A stretch of 64,000 bases of DNA from Lachnospiraceae bacterium (GCA_017552985.1 JAFZNO010000013.1:1-64000); one strand, 5' to 3'. Shown: positions 44,907 through 53,240, counted from the first letter of the stretch. Notes: generated by a model not told the origin, from the letters alone. Program-made: numbers and translations.

Positions 44907-46148
44907 TTATAACTGCCTAAACAAGTCTTTCTTTTTTAAGCCATTTTTCTTTGCATCCAATGGCCAGCTGGCGTTCGCCGCAAATATGTACATACCCCGC
45001 GAAAACTTAAAAGGATCCGCATAAATATCCTCGATTGCCTGCCCAGCATTGATGGCAGCTGCAATCTTCTTTGTGCCTTCCGCCATGTTCTTGGAAGGCC
45101 CCTTATCGATATTCTCCGAGCGCATCATCATCTTCAGCATCTCGCCCGCACCAATTGCCAGTCCGCCACAGTACTCCGAACCGCATGCTTCGCACCACGT
45201 CTTCACAATACTCAGCAGATGACGGATTTGCTTGCTCTCGTACAGTCCCATGTTTGCAACGACGTAAATCTTCTTTCCTGCCGCCTTGCCGCTCTTTTCC
45301 AGTAGTTCCATGATGCGAAGCGGTGCGGAAGGAACGCCGTCCACGTAGAGCGGCATTCCCAGCACGATCCTCTCAGCGGACAGCAGTAATTCCACCAGCT
45401 GTTCCGAATGCGCAAGATAGGAAGAGAGATTGATGATCTCTTGTTCTCCATCAAGCAGCGCAAGGACCCTTTTCATGAACTTCTTCGAATTCGCATTGTC
45501 CGCCCTGAGACTGCAGTTCAGCATTACTAAGCGCCCTGCTTCCATGGTCTCGCTGACGTCCTGCATGTCTGCAGCCTTCTGCACGCTTGTCGATGCAAGA
45601 CCGCTCACCGCGGCCTTCTGCACGCTTGTCGGTGCAAGACCATCCTCCGTCCCCTGCGGTTTCGAATCCGCGCTTTCAAGCGTTTCAAAGGTGATGCTCT
45701 TAATTATCGCATGGAAATTTCTGCAGGCTGCTTCCACGTATCCGCGGGCCTTCGCCTGATCCTCCTCCGTCAGCCCCGCGCCCCTGAAAATAAAGGACAT
45801 GGGCTTATCCTCGGGATATCTTTTTTGATGATGCATCTCCCCCTCATAAACTTCAAAATAGGGTGACACCCATCCAATGCTCCTGTCGAAAACGTTTTTC
45901 ACAAAGCTGCTAAGTCCGCCATAGGTATATTTGCTGATCACAAGTACCTCATCCGCATGATGGATCAGCGCCCCCATCTGGTCATAACCATCCTTGATCA
46001 CGCACTCTCCCGGGGACTTTACCCAACAACCAAAGCACCCAATGCAGGGCTTGATCGTGCCATTGTCAGATATCACTTTCCAACCGTCATATTTTGATGC
46101 AACCTTGCTCCATTCCTCCTGCGTCAGATCATGGATTACTAAATTCAT
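44907..46148 (-). CDS. Tandem flavodoxin-fold NAD(P)H oxidoreductase fusion
   Basis: The 413-residue protein has two flavodoxin-like halves. The first (about 1-155) has Cys35, Cys38, Cys41 and Cys49 in the compact iron-sulfur flavoprotein spacing, but lacks the usual N-terminal FMN phosphate loop. The second (about 208-413) starts with that loop (LNCSLRADNANSKKF). The linker contains a 13-codon direct repeat (GLAxTSVQKAA twice). The two halves may exchange electrons through a cluster and FMN. CAAGGAGG precedes the ATG. Confidence 0.8.
   Translation of the reverse strand: MNLVIHDLTQEEWSKVASKYDGWKVISDNGTIKPCIGCFGCWVKSPGECVIKDGYDQMGALIHHADEVLVISKYTYGGLSSFVKNVFDRSIGWVSPYFEVYEGEMHHQKRYPEDKPMSFIFRGAGLTEEDQAKARGYVEAACRNFHAIIKSITFETLESADSKPQGTEDGLAPTSVQKAAVSGLASTSVQKAADMQDVSETMEAGRLVMLNCSLRADNANSKKFMKRVLALLDGEQEIINLSSYLAHSEQLVELLLSAERIVLGMPLYVDGVPSAPLRIMELLEKSGKAAGKKIYVVANMGLYESKQIRHLLSIVKTWCEACGSEYCGGLAIGAGEMLKMMMRSENIDKGPSKNMAEGTKKIAAAINAGQAIEDIYADPFKFSRGMYIFAANASWPLDAKKNGLKKKDLFRQL
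45571..45641. repeat. 39-bp direct repeat, two copies
   Basis: Two 32-bp near-identical blocks (45571..45602 and 45610..45641) with a 39-bp period encode the repeated GLAxTSVQKAA linker peptide of the flavodoxin fusion. Period 39 keeps the reading frame. Confidence 0.8.
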
Positions 46149-46175
46149 GTTTTCCTCCTTGCGACAACAGATCTT

Positions 46176-46382
46176 TTATATATTATGTTTCAAGATGATC
46201 TCCGCGTTTTCCGCCGCGGAAACCTTGCCATTATCTATGCAAAGATCATATCCTTCCTTCGGCCAAAGATATTTAAGTGAGGCCTCCGCAGATCCAGGGC
46301 ATCTGTCTCCCCGCTCTTTTTCCCTCTGCCGTAAAACATCAATGTCGCAGACGACTTTTACCGTCAATGCATTTTGCTCCAT
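46176..46382 (-). pseudogene. C-terminal fragment of a P-loop kinase
   Basis: The 68 codons resemble only the last third of small kinases of the chloramphenicol-phosphotransferase type: VVCDIDVLRQREKERGDR, then YDLCIDNGKVSAAENAEIIL. The intact kinase at 51648..52172 has the matching FCPLEICKQRNIERGDRYES. The Walker A part is missing; the sequence upstream is an unrelated zinc-ribbon gene whose stop lies 1 bp before this ATG. It may be translated by coupling but cannot be a kinase. Confidence 0.6.
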
Positions 46383-46383
46383 T

Positions 46384-46617
46384 CTACTGAGGCATTTTCT
46401 GGTTCAATTCATCCAGCAAATGCATCGTCTTAAATGCTTTATCACAGTGCTTGCACTGCCAGTCACAGTCATCCTTCTTTGCCTTCTTATGCAGGAGTTC
46501 CAACGGTTCTCCGCACATGGGGCAACTTGCTTTTTCTTCCTTCCAAAGCTTTTTTAAGAATGCCAGAACCTCATTTCTGGAATTCATTTTCAGCTCCTTT
46601 AACATAACTCTTTCCAT
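46384..46617 (-). CDS. Small zinc-ribbon protein
   Basis: The 77-residue protein has a helical N-terminus and CPMCGEPLELL..CKHC with two CxxC pairs that should bind one zinc. No enzyme motif; the function is unknown. The start at 46617 fits GGAG 6 nt upstream; other Met codons lie close by. It sits between the APH-like gene and the kinase fragment. Confidence 0.6.
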   Translation of the reverse strand: MERVMLKELKMNSRNEVLAFLKKLWKEEKASCPMCGEPLELLHKKAKKDDCDWQCKHCDKAFKTMHLLDELNQKMPQ

Positions 46618-46639
46618 ATTTTTCTCCACTTCCTATGCG

Positions 46640-47770
46640 TCACGTGTGTTTCCCAAAATCAATCTCCATTGTCTGATATTTCTCCGTCTCGTCAAGGAAG
46701 CTTCTTATGGCTGAAACGTCATTCTTCAGCTCCATTAATCGCCTAAGCTTACTTCCGCCAAATGGTATCAGACACCGATAGAGACTGAGTGCCAAACTCT
46801 TTTCTTCCTCCGAAAAATGATAAAACTCCCTTACGATTTCCAACATGTCAAAAATCATTTTCAGTTCTTTTTCAAACTCGGGATGATGGGTTTCACGGAA
46901 CAGATAATTCAATACGACCTCTTTTCCGCAAAGGTTAAAATCAAAGACGCCGACAAACCTGTCCTGTTCATCAACCAAGAGATTTGTCGAATTCAAATCT
47001 CCTTGAAAAACCGACGTAGGAAGCTTATCGTAATGTTTTTTCAACTCCTCCCTGTTCTCGCTCCATCTGCGAAAAATCCGCTCAGCCTGTTCATGGAATT
47101 CCTCAGGAAACTTGTCCACTTCTTTCTTCCAAGTGAGGGCATTTTCCATCACCTCATCCATCTCATCACTGGGACAAAACGTGCGGAATAAGCACATCGC
47201 CGACGGATACTCCGTGTAATCAAAATGCCGTTCGGCGACCTTCGCCGTCATCTGCCACATGGCCTTATAATAAATCTCATATGGTTTTCTTTGTGCTTTC
47301 GGCGCCTCAACCTGCCCGGCATTTTCTGTCTTTTTTGCGGTCTCTTCCTGCCCGGCATTCCCTGCCTTTTGTGCGGTCTCTTCTTGCCCGGCATCCTCTG
47401 ACTTTTTTGCGGATTCCGCCAGCTCCAACAGCCTGTCTTCCACTGGCGTATATGGTGCAAATTCCTCTGCATAGGCCACGCACTTTCGCCCCTGATAGGA
47501 CACGGACGGGAACTTGCCTTCCTTGTCCGTAATAATCCTTGGCGCATAATACCCAAGCTTTCGGTACTCCTCGACCGTCCGCTTCCAAACCTCTATCTTC
47601 TCCGGAAACGTGAAGTCATTATCCACGATCTTCAGCACGTATTTCTCGCCCGACGGCGTCTTTCCTATGATCGACTCGCGAAAATCATACTCATCGATCC
47701 CCGTGCTGATCCTTTGGCAAACCTCCGTGAGGCCGTCAAAAAACAGATTCCAGATCTGCTCCGTTTCCAT
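46640..47770 (-). CDS. Aminoglycoside-phosphotransferase-fold kinase
   Basis: The 376-residue protein has the kinase catalytic loop FQGDLNSTNLLVD (about 255-267) and the metal motif GVFDFN (about 274-279). This is the APH/choline-kinase fold; whether it acts on a drug or a metabolite is unknown. A 12-codon repeat (AGQEETAxK, three copies) expands the region between the lobes (about 118-160). The start at 47770 has AGGAG 6 nt before it; an ATG 21 bp upstream is an alternative. Confidence 0.78.
   Translation of the reverse strand: METEQIWNLFFDGLTEVCQRISTGIDEYDFRESIIGKTPSGEKYVLKIVDNDFTFPEKIEVWKRTVEEYRKLGYYAPRIITDKEGKFPSVSYQGRKCVAYAEEFAPYTPVEDRLLELAESAKKSEDAGQEETAQKAGNAGQEETAKKTENAGQVEAPKAQRKPYEIYYKAMWQMTAKVAERHFDYTEYPSAMCLFRTFCPSDEMDEVMENALTWKKEVDKFPEEFHEQAERIFRRWSENREELKKHYDKLPTSVFQGDLNSTNLLVDEQDRFVGVFDFNLCGKEVVLNYLFRETHHPEFEKELKMIFDMLEIVREFYHFSEEEKSLALSLYRCLIPFGGSKLRRLMELKNDVSAIRSFLDETEKYQTMEIDFGKHT
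47311..47418. repeat. 36-bp tandem repeat, three copies
   Basis: Three imperfect 36-bp units at 47311..47346, 47347..47382 and 47383..47418, each with a TGCCCGGCAT core. They encode the tripled AGQ(E/V)E peptide in the APH-like kinase. The period keeps frame. Confidence 0.85.
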
Positions 47771-47850
47771 TTGTTTCTCCTGACTATCCATCTTTCCACC
47801 CTCACGGTCATTCTGCACTAACTTTTTTGTTCATTCCTTTTGCAGTCATA

Positions 47851-47930
47851 CCGCGTTCTCTTTCATGTTCCTTTTAGATCACTCCGCGTTCTCTTTCATG
47901 TCCCTTTTAGATCACTCCGCGTTCTCTTTA
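47851..47930. repeat. 33-bp tandem repeat at the 3' end of kptA
   Basis: Units at 47851..47883 and 47884..47916 differ at one base; a partial third (47917..47930) lies within the kptA coding end. The unit includes the last codons KENAE and the TGA stop, so the gene's 3' end has been copied downstream twice. The period is 11 codons. Confidence 0.85.
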
Positions 47931-48454
47931 CGGAGATACTTGACGGGCACTTCCTTGGTGAGCCACACGCCGTTCACGGACTTATAAAACTTGAATCCGT
48001 CCCTGTGCATGTCGCCGCTTTGCACCAAATAGATCACGGGCTTTCCGTGCCTCTGCCCAACCTTCACGGCTGTCTCTCTTTCATGAGAGAGATGCACGTA
48101 AAGCCTTGACTTCGGGAGTAAGCCCTGAGCGTCAATGGATCCCGTATACTTTTCTCCGGTTCCGTGATATAAAACCTCCGGCGGAATGCACTCTTCCAAC
48201 TCCACGTCCACGGGAATGGAATGTCCCTGGTTTGCGCGGATCAGCGTGTGATCCTCGCTGAACGAGTAACGCTGCTTATTGTCCGTCGCAACGATTTCCT
48301 CCAGCATTTCCAGGTTAAACGGGTTTGTCTTGGCTATCCCCTGGATCAGTTCCTCCACGTTCGCCCAACCATGCTCGTCCAAAGTGATTCCGATCTCTTC
48401 CGGCTTATGCCGCAAGATCAATGCTACGTATTTACTAATCTCCGTTAAACTCAT
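47912..48454 (-). CDS. kptA: RNA 2'-phosphotransferase KptA/Tpt1
   Basis: It moves an internal RNA 2'-phosphate to NAD+, giving ADP-ribose 1'',2''-cyclic phosphate and nicotinamide. The 180-residue protein has the conserved ILRHKPEEIG (Arg15, His16), RANQGHS (about 73-79) and HLSHERETAVKVGQRHGKPV of the family. Bacteria lack the eukaryotic tRNA-splicing substrate, so the natural role is open. GAGGATTAAA precedes the ATG. The 3' end is tandemly duplicated. Confidence 0.93.
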   Translation of the reverse strand: MSLTEISKYVALILRHKPEEIGITLDEHGWANVEELIQGIAKTNPFNLEMLEEIVATDNKQRYSFSEDHTLIRANQGHSIPVDVELEECIPPEVLYHGTGEKYTGSIDAQGLLPKSRLYVHLSHERETAVKVGQRHGKPVIYLVQSGDMHRDGFKFYKSVNGVWLTKEVPVKYLRKENAE

Positions 48455-48455
48455 T

Positions 48456-48953
48456 TTAATCCTCTTTTTCTTTACACAGTTCCATATATGCGAATCTGTC
48501 CGGGTCTTCTCCCATTTCGATCACGTGCTTTGGCATTTCTTTTCGGACAAATCCCAGTCTTTCATATAGGGCTATCGCTTTTCCGTTTTCAGGATGAGGA
48601 TCCACCCACAGCGTTTCCGCACCATTCTTAAAAGCCTCTTTTATGGCATGGGTTAACGCTTTGGTTGCAATGCCGCGTCCCCTGGCAAACTGAAACAATT
48701 TTATGTCCATCGCCGCAGAGCGAGTCGTTTCATCTATCCCATATGCAGTCTCACCACAATATTTCCCATCTTCAAAAATGGAATAGTGGTTGCTCTTAGG
48801 TCTGTCCAAAACATATCCGTCCAACCATTCCCGCACGCCCTCTTCCGTTTCCTGCAACCCTCCGGGCCAGACATACTTCATGACGTCCGCATCTGCCCAA
48901 AGTCCTTGTATGTTCTTGACGTCATCATACGTTGATTCTCTAATTGTTATCAT
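48456..48953 (-). CDS. GNAT family N-acetyltransferase
   Basis: The 165-residue GNAT protein has FQFARGRGIATKALTHAIKE as the acetyl-CoA loop and HPENGKAIALYERLGFVRKE near the end. It resembles RimJ/RimL-like members in layout. Unlike its neighbours it uses TAT before Val codons (TATGTC, TATGTT), which may point to a more recent arrival. GGAGG sits ahead of the start. It ends 1 bp before kptA. Confidence 0.88.
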   Translation of the reverse strand: MITIRESTYDDVKNIQGLWADADVMKYVWPGGLQETEEGVREWLDGYVLDRPKSNHYSIFEDGKYCGETAYGIDETTRSAAMDIKLFQFARGRGIATKALTHAIKEAFKNGAETLWVDPHPENGKAIALYERLGFVRKEMPKHVIEMGEDPDRFAYMELCKEKED

Positions 48954-49027
48954 AAATCCTCCAAATACCTATCCATCTTCTCAACTAAATTGTACTGCAT
49001 GGATCATTACAAACTGGAAGCTGTTGC

Positions 49028-49093
49028 TTACCTTGGTGGCCCGCAGGGACGGGGTTAATGGGTCAAAAAATGGCCTGCCAACCCCGTCCCCAT
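49028..49093. repeat. GGGGACG-type palindromic element, copy A
   Basis: This 66-bp element has perfect arms GGGACGGGGTT (49046..49056) and AACCCCGTCCC (49080..49090). It matches copy B at 57498..57563 except at two positions. It lies between two GNAT genes, in a 184-bp gap that shows nothing else. Confidence 0.9.
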
Positions 49094-49137
49094 GGTCCAC
49101 TTTAGCCCCACATACCCCGATTTGCGCGCCATGCACA

Positions 49138-50052
49138 CTACGCCTTGACAAAATGCTGCCAATAATGCACGCCCTGGTAACCAATCTTCTTGTAAAACTC
49201 ATTTCCGCCGCCCGTCATGACTTCAGCGCCCAGAGGCCGCAAGACCTTGTCGTGATGGGACAGTGCTGCTGCCGCAAGGCCCTTATGCTGATGCTCCGGT
49301 GCCGTGCAGAGCGGTTCCATGTAAGCAAGATGGTTCTCTGGTACCCACCACATGCCCGAGAAACAAGCATAGTTCTCATGCTCGTCCGCGATAACGGTGG
49401 TATAATCGTAGGTCGCATGAGGCGCCGGCGAGATGGTTGCGCCAAGCACGTTCATATAGAGCTCATGAGGGCTCCTGCCAAAATTCTTCTGCGGTACGTC
49501 CCAGTCCTTGAACTCCCCGAGTTCTGCCTTGTTAAATCCGTCCCAAAGGCACTTTGCAACCTTCAGCGGATCAATGTTCTTGGGTTCCACAAAGTGATAC
49601 CCTTCCGGCAACGGATAGTCCAGCTTTCCCTTACGGAAATCAAAGATGCGGTCCGGCTCTTCATATGCCATTTCATAGCCTCGCTCCTTTGCCGCCTTGA
49701 TCAGCGCCGTCTGTCCGCTGCCAAAGACCAATTCCGTGGGATCCTCGAACTTGGGATAAGCGCTCTCCGCGTATTCGATCATCTCTCCCGCAAGCGCCTC
49801 ATATCCAGGTCTTAACACAAAATTCAGTTCCGTGGGAACCGACTCATAAAACACAAATCCCACCGGCACGTCGCCATCCAACCACAAGCGGTTCAACCGG
49901 ACGTAATCCCTGTCATTCCAAGGCGAAGTCACGGAGTACTCAAAAAACGGTGCCGCCGGCCCGTTGGTCTCCTCATGATTATAGACCTCCGTCATGAATT
50001 TCCATACCAATTCCGCGTCCGTCAATATTTGAAATTGTTTTGTCGTTATCAT
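49138..50052 (-). CDS. GNAT family N-acetyltransferase, long form
   Basis: The 304-residue protein has an N-terminal GNAT-like half (about 1-145) and a C-terminal GNAT domain with MEPLCTAPEHQHKGLAAAAL (acetyl-CoA loop). The ending VHYWQHFVKA resembles the tail of similar Firmicutes proteins. The substrate is unknown. TTGGAGAAA precedes the ATG. Confidence 0.85.
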   Translation of the reverse strand: MITTKQFQILTDAELVWKFMTEVYNHEETNGPAAPFFEYSVTSPWNDRDYVRLNRLWLDGDVPVGFVFYESVPTELNFVLRPGYEALAGEMIEYAESAYPKFEDPTELVFGSGQTALIKAAKERGYEMAYEEPDRIFDFRKGKLDYPLPEGYHFVEPKNIDPLKVAKCLWDGFNKAELGEFKDWDVPQKNFGRSPHELYMNVLGATISPAPHATYDYTTVIADEHENYACFSGMWWVPENHLAYMEPLCTAPEHQHKGLAAAALSHHDKVLRPLGAEVMTGGGNEFYKKIGYQGVHYWQHFVKA

Positions 50053-50107
50053 TATGTTTCTCCAATGAATTCATCATCCAAACTCCGGAAGTTCCTTCCC
50101 GCTAATC

Positions 50108-50968
50108 TTACATACCTTTCATTGCGCTTTCAAAGAAACCGAAATTCCTTTCATCCCTCGGCGAGCAGTAAATTGCAAACTCGATGGTCTCGAAAGCGTG
50201 CAAATAATCCGTAATAACGTTGCTGGCTGCCGTTGCCACCGCCTGGGGATCATTCTCAAATGCACCACATCCAAATGCACCAAGGATGACAACTTCCTCT
50301 CCGGCCAAGACCGCAACGTCAAGGATCCTGCGCAGTCTCTTTTCATGCAAAGCGAGCTGCTCCTGACTCGAAAGCTTTACGGAGGCTTGTCCATCGCCGG
50401 AATTCATTTGATTGCTGGGACGCTCGCGCAGATTGGGCGCCGCGCAAGTGATGACGTCTACCGAGTACCAATCCTTCTCCTGCATGATCTGCGGAATCGC
50501 TTCATCCGTTTTCATTACGATCACGTCAGGCGTGTAAATGCAGTCATCATTATGAATGGGATCCTGCGCCGCCCTGTGGGGATCATAAAAACCGCCCCAC
50601 GGAATCTCCGTATTGAGGCAAAAATACAAGGTGGAACACCTGCACAGACATTCCTCCTGCGCCGTGGAGCCCTTTGTCACGCCGCCTCCCGGATTCGTGG
50701 CCGATGCAAAATTATGAACGCAGACCTTTTTCCCATGATATGCGCTTGCTGCTTCAAAGGATCTTTTCTTTGACACCACAACCTTTGCAGCCCTTTGATA
50801 GCGGTTCCTTTCCAAAGCCTTTCCCGGGAACGCGTCCTCAACGCCATCCCCATCCAAGATCAGCTTTTGCTTCGCAACCGAATTTGCGATTCCCTCTTTT
50901 AATCTTTGATTTGTTTTACACCTGTGTTCCGTATCCTGAAACACGGCAATGTTTTCTTCTCTACCCAT
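50108..50968 (-). CDS. PARG-like protein of the TIGR02452 family
   Basis: The 286-residue protein has NFASATNPGGGVTKG followed by STAQEECLCRCSTLY. The GGG loop and paired Glu (Gln-Glu-Glu, about 104-106) are the hallmarks of microbial poly(ADP-ribose) glycohydrolase-like macrodomain proteins. Such enzymes remove ADP-ribose from proteins or nucleic acids. A late GAFGCGAFENDP fits the second ADP-ribose-binding loop. The start at 50968 has GGAG ahead. Its neighbourhood includes kptA, which makes an ADP-ribose product. Confidence 0.88.
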   Translation of the reverse strand: MGREENIAVFQDTEHRCKTNQRLKEGIANSVAKQKLILDGDGVEDAFPGKALERNRYQRAAKVVVSKKRSFEAASAYHGKKVCVHNFASATNPGGGVTKGSTAQEECLCRCSTLYFCLNTEIPWGGFYDPHRAAQDPIHNDDCIYTPDVIVMKTDEAIPQIMQEKDWYSVDVITCAAPNLRERPSNQMNSGDGQASVKLSSQEQLALHEKRLRRILDVAVLAGEEVVILGAFGCGAFENDPQAVATAASNVITDYLHAFETIEFAIYCSPRDERNFGFFESAMKGM

Positions 50969-51067
50969 AATTCTCTCCAATATCAACGCTTGTTCACAAT
51001 GCTTGTGCACAATATTCATTCATGATACTTGCTCACAATACTTACGTGCACTTCCTGTCCCCACGGT

Positions 51068-51637
51068 TCAGACATTCACGTTCATCTCCTTCATGATCTG
51101 CGCAACTTCCGCCACCTCCTGCTCTACGGCCTTTCCCGTATTGTCATAGAGGTGTCCTTGATTTTCCGGAAGATGATCCAATTTGTTTTTTAAGAACAGT
51201 GCCCGCTCCACCATCTCCACGTCGCCCCGCTCCTGAATGCGCTTCGTGATTGCCTCTTCCGACGCCGTTAAAACAATATAATACAGCTTTGCATCATGTT
51301 CCCTCGCAAGCTTTTGCAATAGCGGCAACTCTTCTTCCACAACATAATCGATCAACACGTCCATCCCGCGCGAGAGCACCTTGCCCGCCACGTCGATGAT
51401 GCATTCCCAGTTGAACTTCAGGATCTCCAGCCATTCCAGCTGATTCGTAGCCTGTCCGTCTGCCCAGAAATCCCCTTCCTCATAGGCTCTGGTAACAAAG
51501 CCCTGATGGAAGTCATCTCCGTGGATCACGTAAACCTGCCTTCGCTTTTCCACCTTCACCATATACCCGGCCAATGCATCCGTGAGGGTCGTTTTCCCAC
51601 ATCCGCAGGGCCCTGAGATAAAATAAACATTCGCCAT
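51068..51637 (-). CDS. P-loop kinase-like NTPase
   Basis: The 189-residue protein has Walker A ISGPCGCGKTTLTDAL near the start, a VIHGDDFHQGF substrate segment and IQERGD-type late helix (TKRIQERGD). It looks like a small-molecule kinase of the gluconate/shikimate-kinase-like group. The substrate is unknown. GGAG lies 6 nt before the start. It starts just inside (11 bp from) the end of the next kinase gene. Confidence 0.8.
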   Translation of the reverse strand: MANVYFISGPCGCGKTTLTDALAGYMVKVEKRRQVYVIHGDDFHQGFVTRAYEEGDFWADGQATNQLEWLEILKFNWECIIDVAGKVLSRGMDVLIDYVVEEELPLLQKLAREHDAKLYYIVLTASEEAITKRIQERGDVEMVERALFLKNKLDHLPENQGHLYDNTGKAVEQEVAEVAQIMKEMNVNV

Positions 51638-51647
51638 CATTCTCTCC

Positions 51648-52172
51648 CTAGTGTCCCACTCCCGCAAACACTGTCTTCACGATTTGTTCTGCGCATTCCT
51701 CCGCGGAATGTTTGCTCGTGTCCACGCGCATGCGATACTTGATATCCTTGCTCATCAGCTCCGCCTGTTCCTCGGACTGGCTCTCATAACGGTCACCGCG
51801 CTCAATGTTTCTCTGCTTGCAGATCTCCAGCGGACAAAACACCTCAACGATGTCCAGCGGGTTGTCCTTCATGATCTCCATGAGCTGCTGATAATGGGGC
51901 TTGATCTCCTCGCGTTCCACAAGAATGCCGTCGATCAGCACGTTCTTCCCCATGTCGGAATATAACTTCGCCGTGTGATACATCATGATGATCACCTCGG
52001 AAAGATACTTCCAATAATTTTCCTGTAAGTATTGCTCGCCCACCATCTCCTGGAACAAGTCATTTGCAACCACGTAGAAAAACACGTCCCTGCGCTCCTG
52101 CAAAGCCTCTACGATCGTCGTTTTCCCAGAAGAAGTAACGCCATTTAAAAATATGATTTTTCCTTTTTCCAC
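51648..52172 (-). CDS. Chloramphenicol-phosphotransferase-like P-loop kinase
   Basis: The 174-residue protein has IIFLNGVTSSGKTTIVEAL (Walker A), VLIDGILVE and VFCPLEICKQRNIERGDR, all seen in the chloramphenicol 3-O-phosphotransferase-like family. The true substrate is not known. The start is the GTG at 52172, with GGAGG (52179..52183) 6 nt upstream; the longer frame would start in the preceding gene. The family length of about 175-180 supports this. Confidence 0.85.
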   Translation of the reverse strand: MEKGKIIFLNGVTSSGKTTIVEALQERRDVFFYVVANDLFQEMVGEQYLQENYWKYLSEVIIMMYHTAKLYSDMGKNVLIDGILVEREEIKPHYQQLMEIMKDNPLDIVEVFCPLEICKQRNIERGDRYESQSEEQAELMSKDIKYRMRVDTSKHSAEECAEQIVKTVFAGVGH

Positions 52173-52185
52173 TTTATGCCTCCAA

Positions 52186-52716
52186 CTATAGTTTCTTCGC
52201 CATGAACAGCAACAAGTCATCATCATTTACGCAGGGTGCGTATTGGTCCAGCTGTTTCCCCTGGTACCACACGCCGCTGCCGTCCGGCACGTATCCGCGC
52301 TTTACGTAAATCCTCTGCGCCGCACCATAACCGGAATGCAGGCCTACCGCAAGAAAAATATGATCCGCATACTTCGCCGCTTCTGCCTCAACCACGTCAA
52401 GGATCTTATTTCCGATCCCCTTTTTATGCAGGTGGAAGAACACGCCAAAATCAACGATCTCCGGCCAACCCTTGCCTGCCAGCGGGCCTTCCGAAGGCTT
52501 TAGTACCAGCGTGCAGATCCCCGCAACCTTCCCTTCATATTCGGGGATAAACACAATGCGTTCCCCTGCCTCCTGCTCTCTATAATATCCCTCGTAGGTC
52601 TCCATCTGCGGATGCCAATTGTATGACAGATACATATCATAAAAAATCTTCGCATCCGCTAGTACCATGCTGCGGATCTTAATCGTCTCGTCTTCGTAAT
52701 ATACTTTTGTTTCCAT
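52186..52716 (-). CDS. GNAT family N-acetyltransferase
   Basis: The 176-residue protein has VDFGVFFHLHKKGIGNKILD (acetyl-CoA loop) and a late AVGLHSGYGAAQRIYVKRGY. The ending LLLFMAKKL is common in this GNAT subfamily. Substrate unknown. The start at 52716 was chosen as the first Met of the family pattern. Confidence 0.87.
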   Translation of the reverse strand: METKVYYEDETIKIRSMVLADAKIFYDMYLSYNWHPQMETYEGYYREQEAGERIVFIPEYEGKVAGICTLVLKPSEGPLAGKGWPEIVDFGVFFHLHKKGIGNKILDVVEAEAAKYADHIFLAVGLHSGYGAAQRIYVKRGYVPDGSGVWYQGKQLDQYAPCVNDDDLLLFMAKKL

Positions 52717-52775
52717 TTCCCAATTCCTTGTCCTTTCCAGAAACATGTTTACAGCTTTTTACACGTAACGTCTGC

Positions 52776-53240
52776 TTATTTCAGCACGGTCGTCCATACG
52801 TCCCCATCAACCAGATACTGGAACTCCGTGAGATCCGGGTCATCGAAGACCTGTAATAGTTCTTCCAGATCATCCACCGCAGAAATCTTCGAGATCTCGC
52901 TCCGGTTCACCCACTCCATCTCACCCTCTCCCGAGGAAACGACTTCGCCCGTGAACTGATCTGCAGTGAACAAAAGCACAACGTATCTGCCTTCTTCGTA
53001 CCTTCCGTTTTTCATCGGGAATTGCTTGATCCCAACCATCTTTGGCCGGATGATCGTAAGGCCCGTCTCCTCCTTCATCTCGCGTATCACCGCATCCACA
53101 AAGGATTCCCCGCACTCCACGTGACCGCCGGGAAGCGTATAGCCCTGCCAATCCTTTTTCACCCTATTTTGCAGCAGGATTCTGTCGCCATCCTTGATCA
53201 GGCAAAGCACCGCCAATTCCACTCTCTCACTTCTGTCCAT
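52776..53240 (-). CDS. Nudix hydrolase
   Basis: The 154-residue protein has a full Nudix box: GGHVECGESFVDAVIREMKE then ETG. It is preceded by LAVLCLIKDGDRILLQNRVK. It hydrolyses nucleoside diphosphates linked to another group; 8-oxo-dGTPase-like members have this size, but ADP-ribose cannot be excluded. GGAG lies 8 nt before the ATG at 53240. Confidence 0.88.
   Translation of the reverse strand: MDRSERVELAVLCLIKDGDRILLQNRVKKDWQGYTLPGGHVECGESFVDAVIREMKEETGLTIIRPKMVGIKQFPMKNGRYEEGRYVVLLFTADQFTGEVVSSGEGEMEWVNRSEISKISAVDDLEELLQVFDDPDLTEFQYLVDGDVWTTVLK

Noticed and set aside
47311-47418. Possible CRISPR-like array (three 36-bp units)
   Set aside because: The units are contiguous with no spacers and are translated in frame as part of the APH-like kinase.
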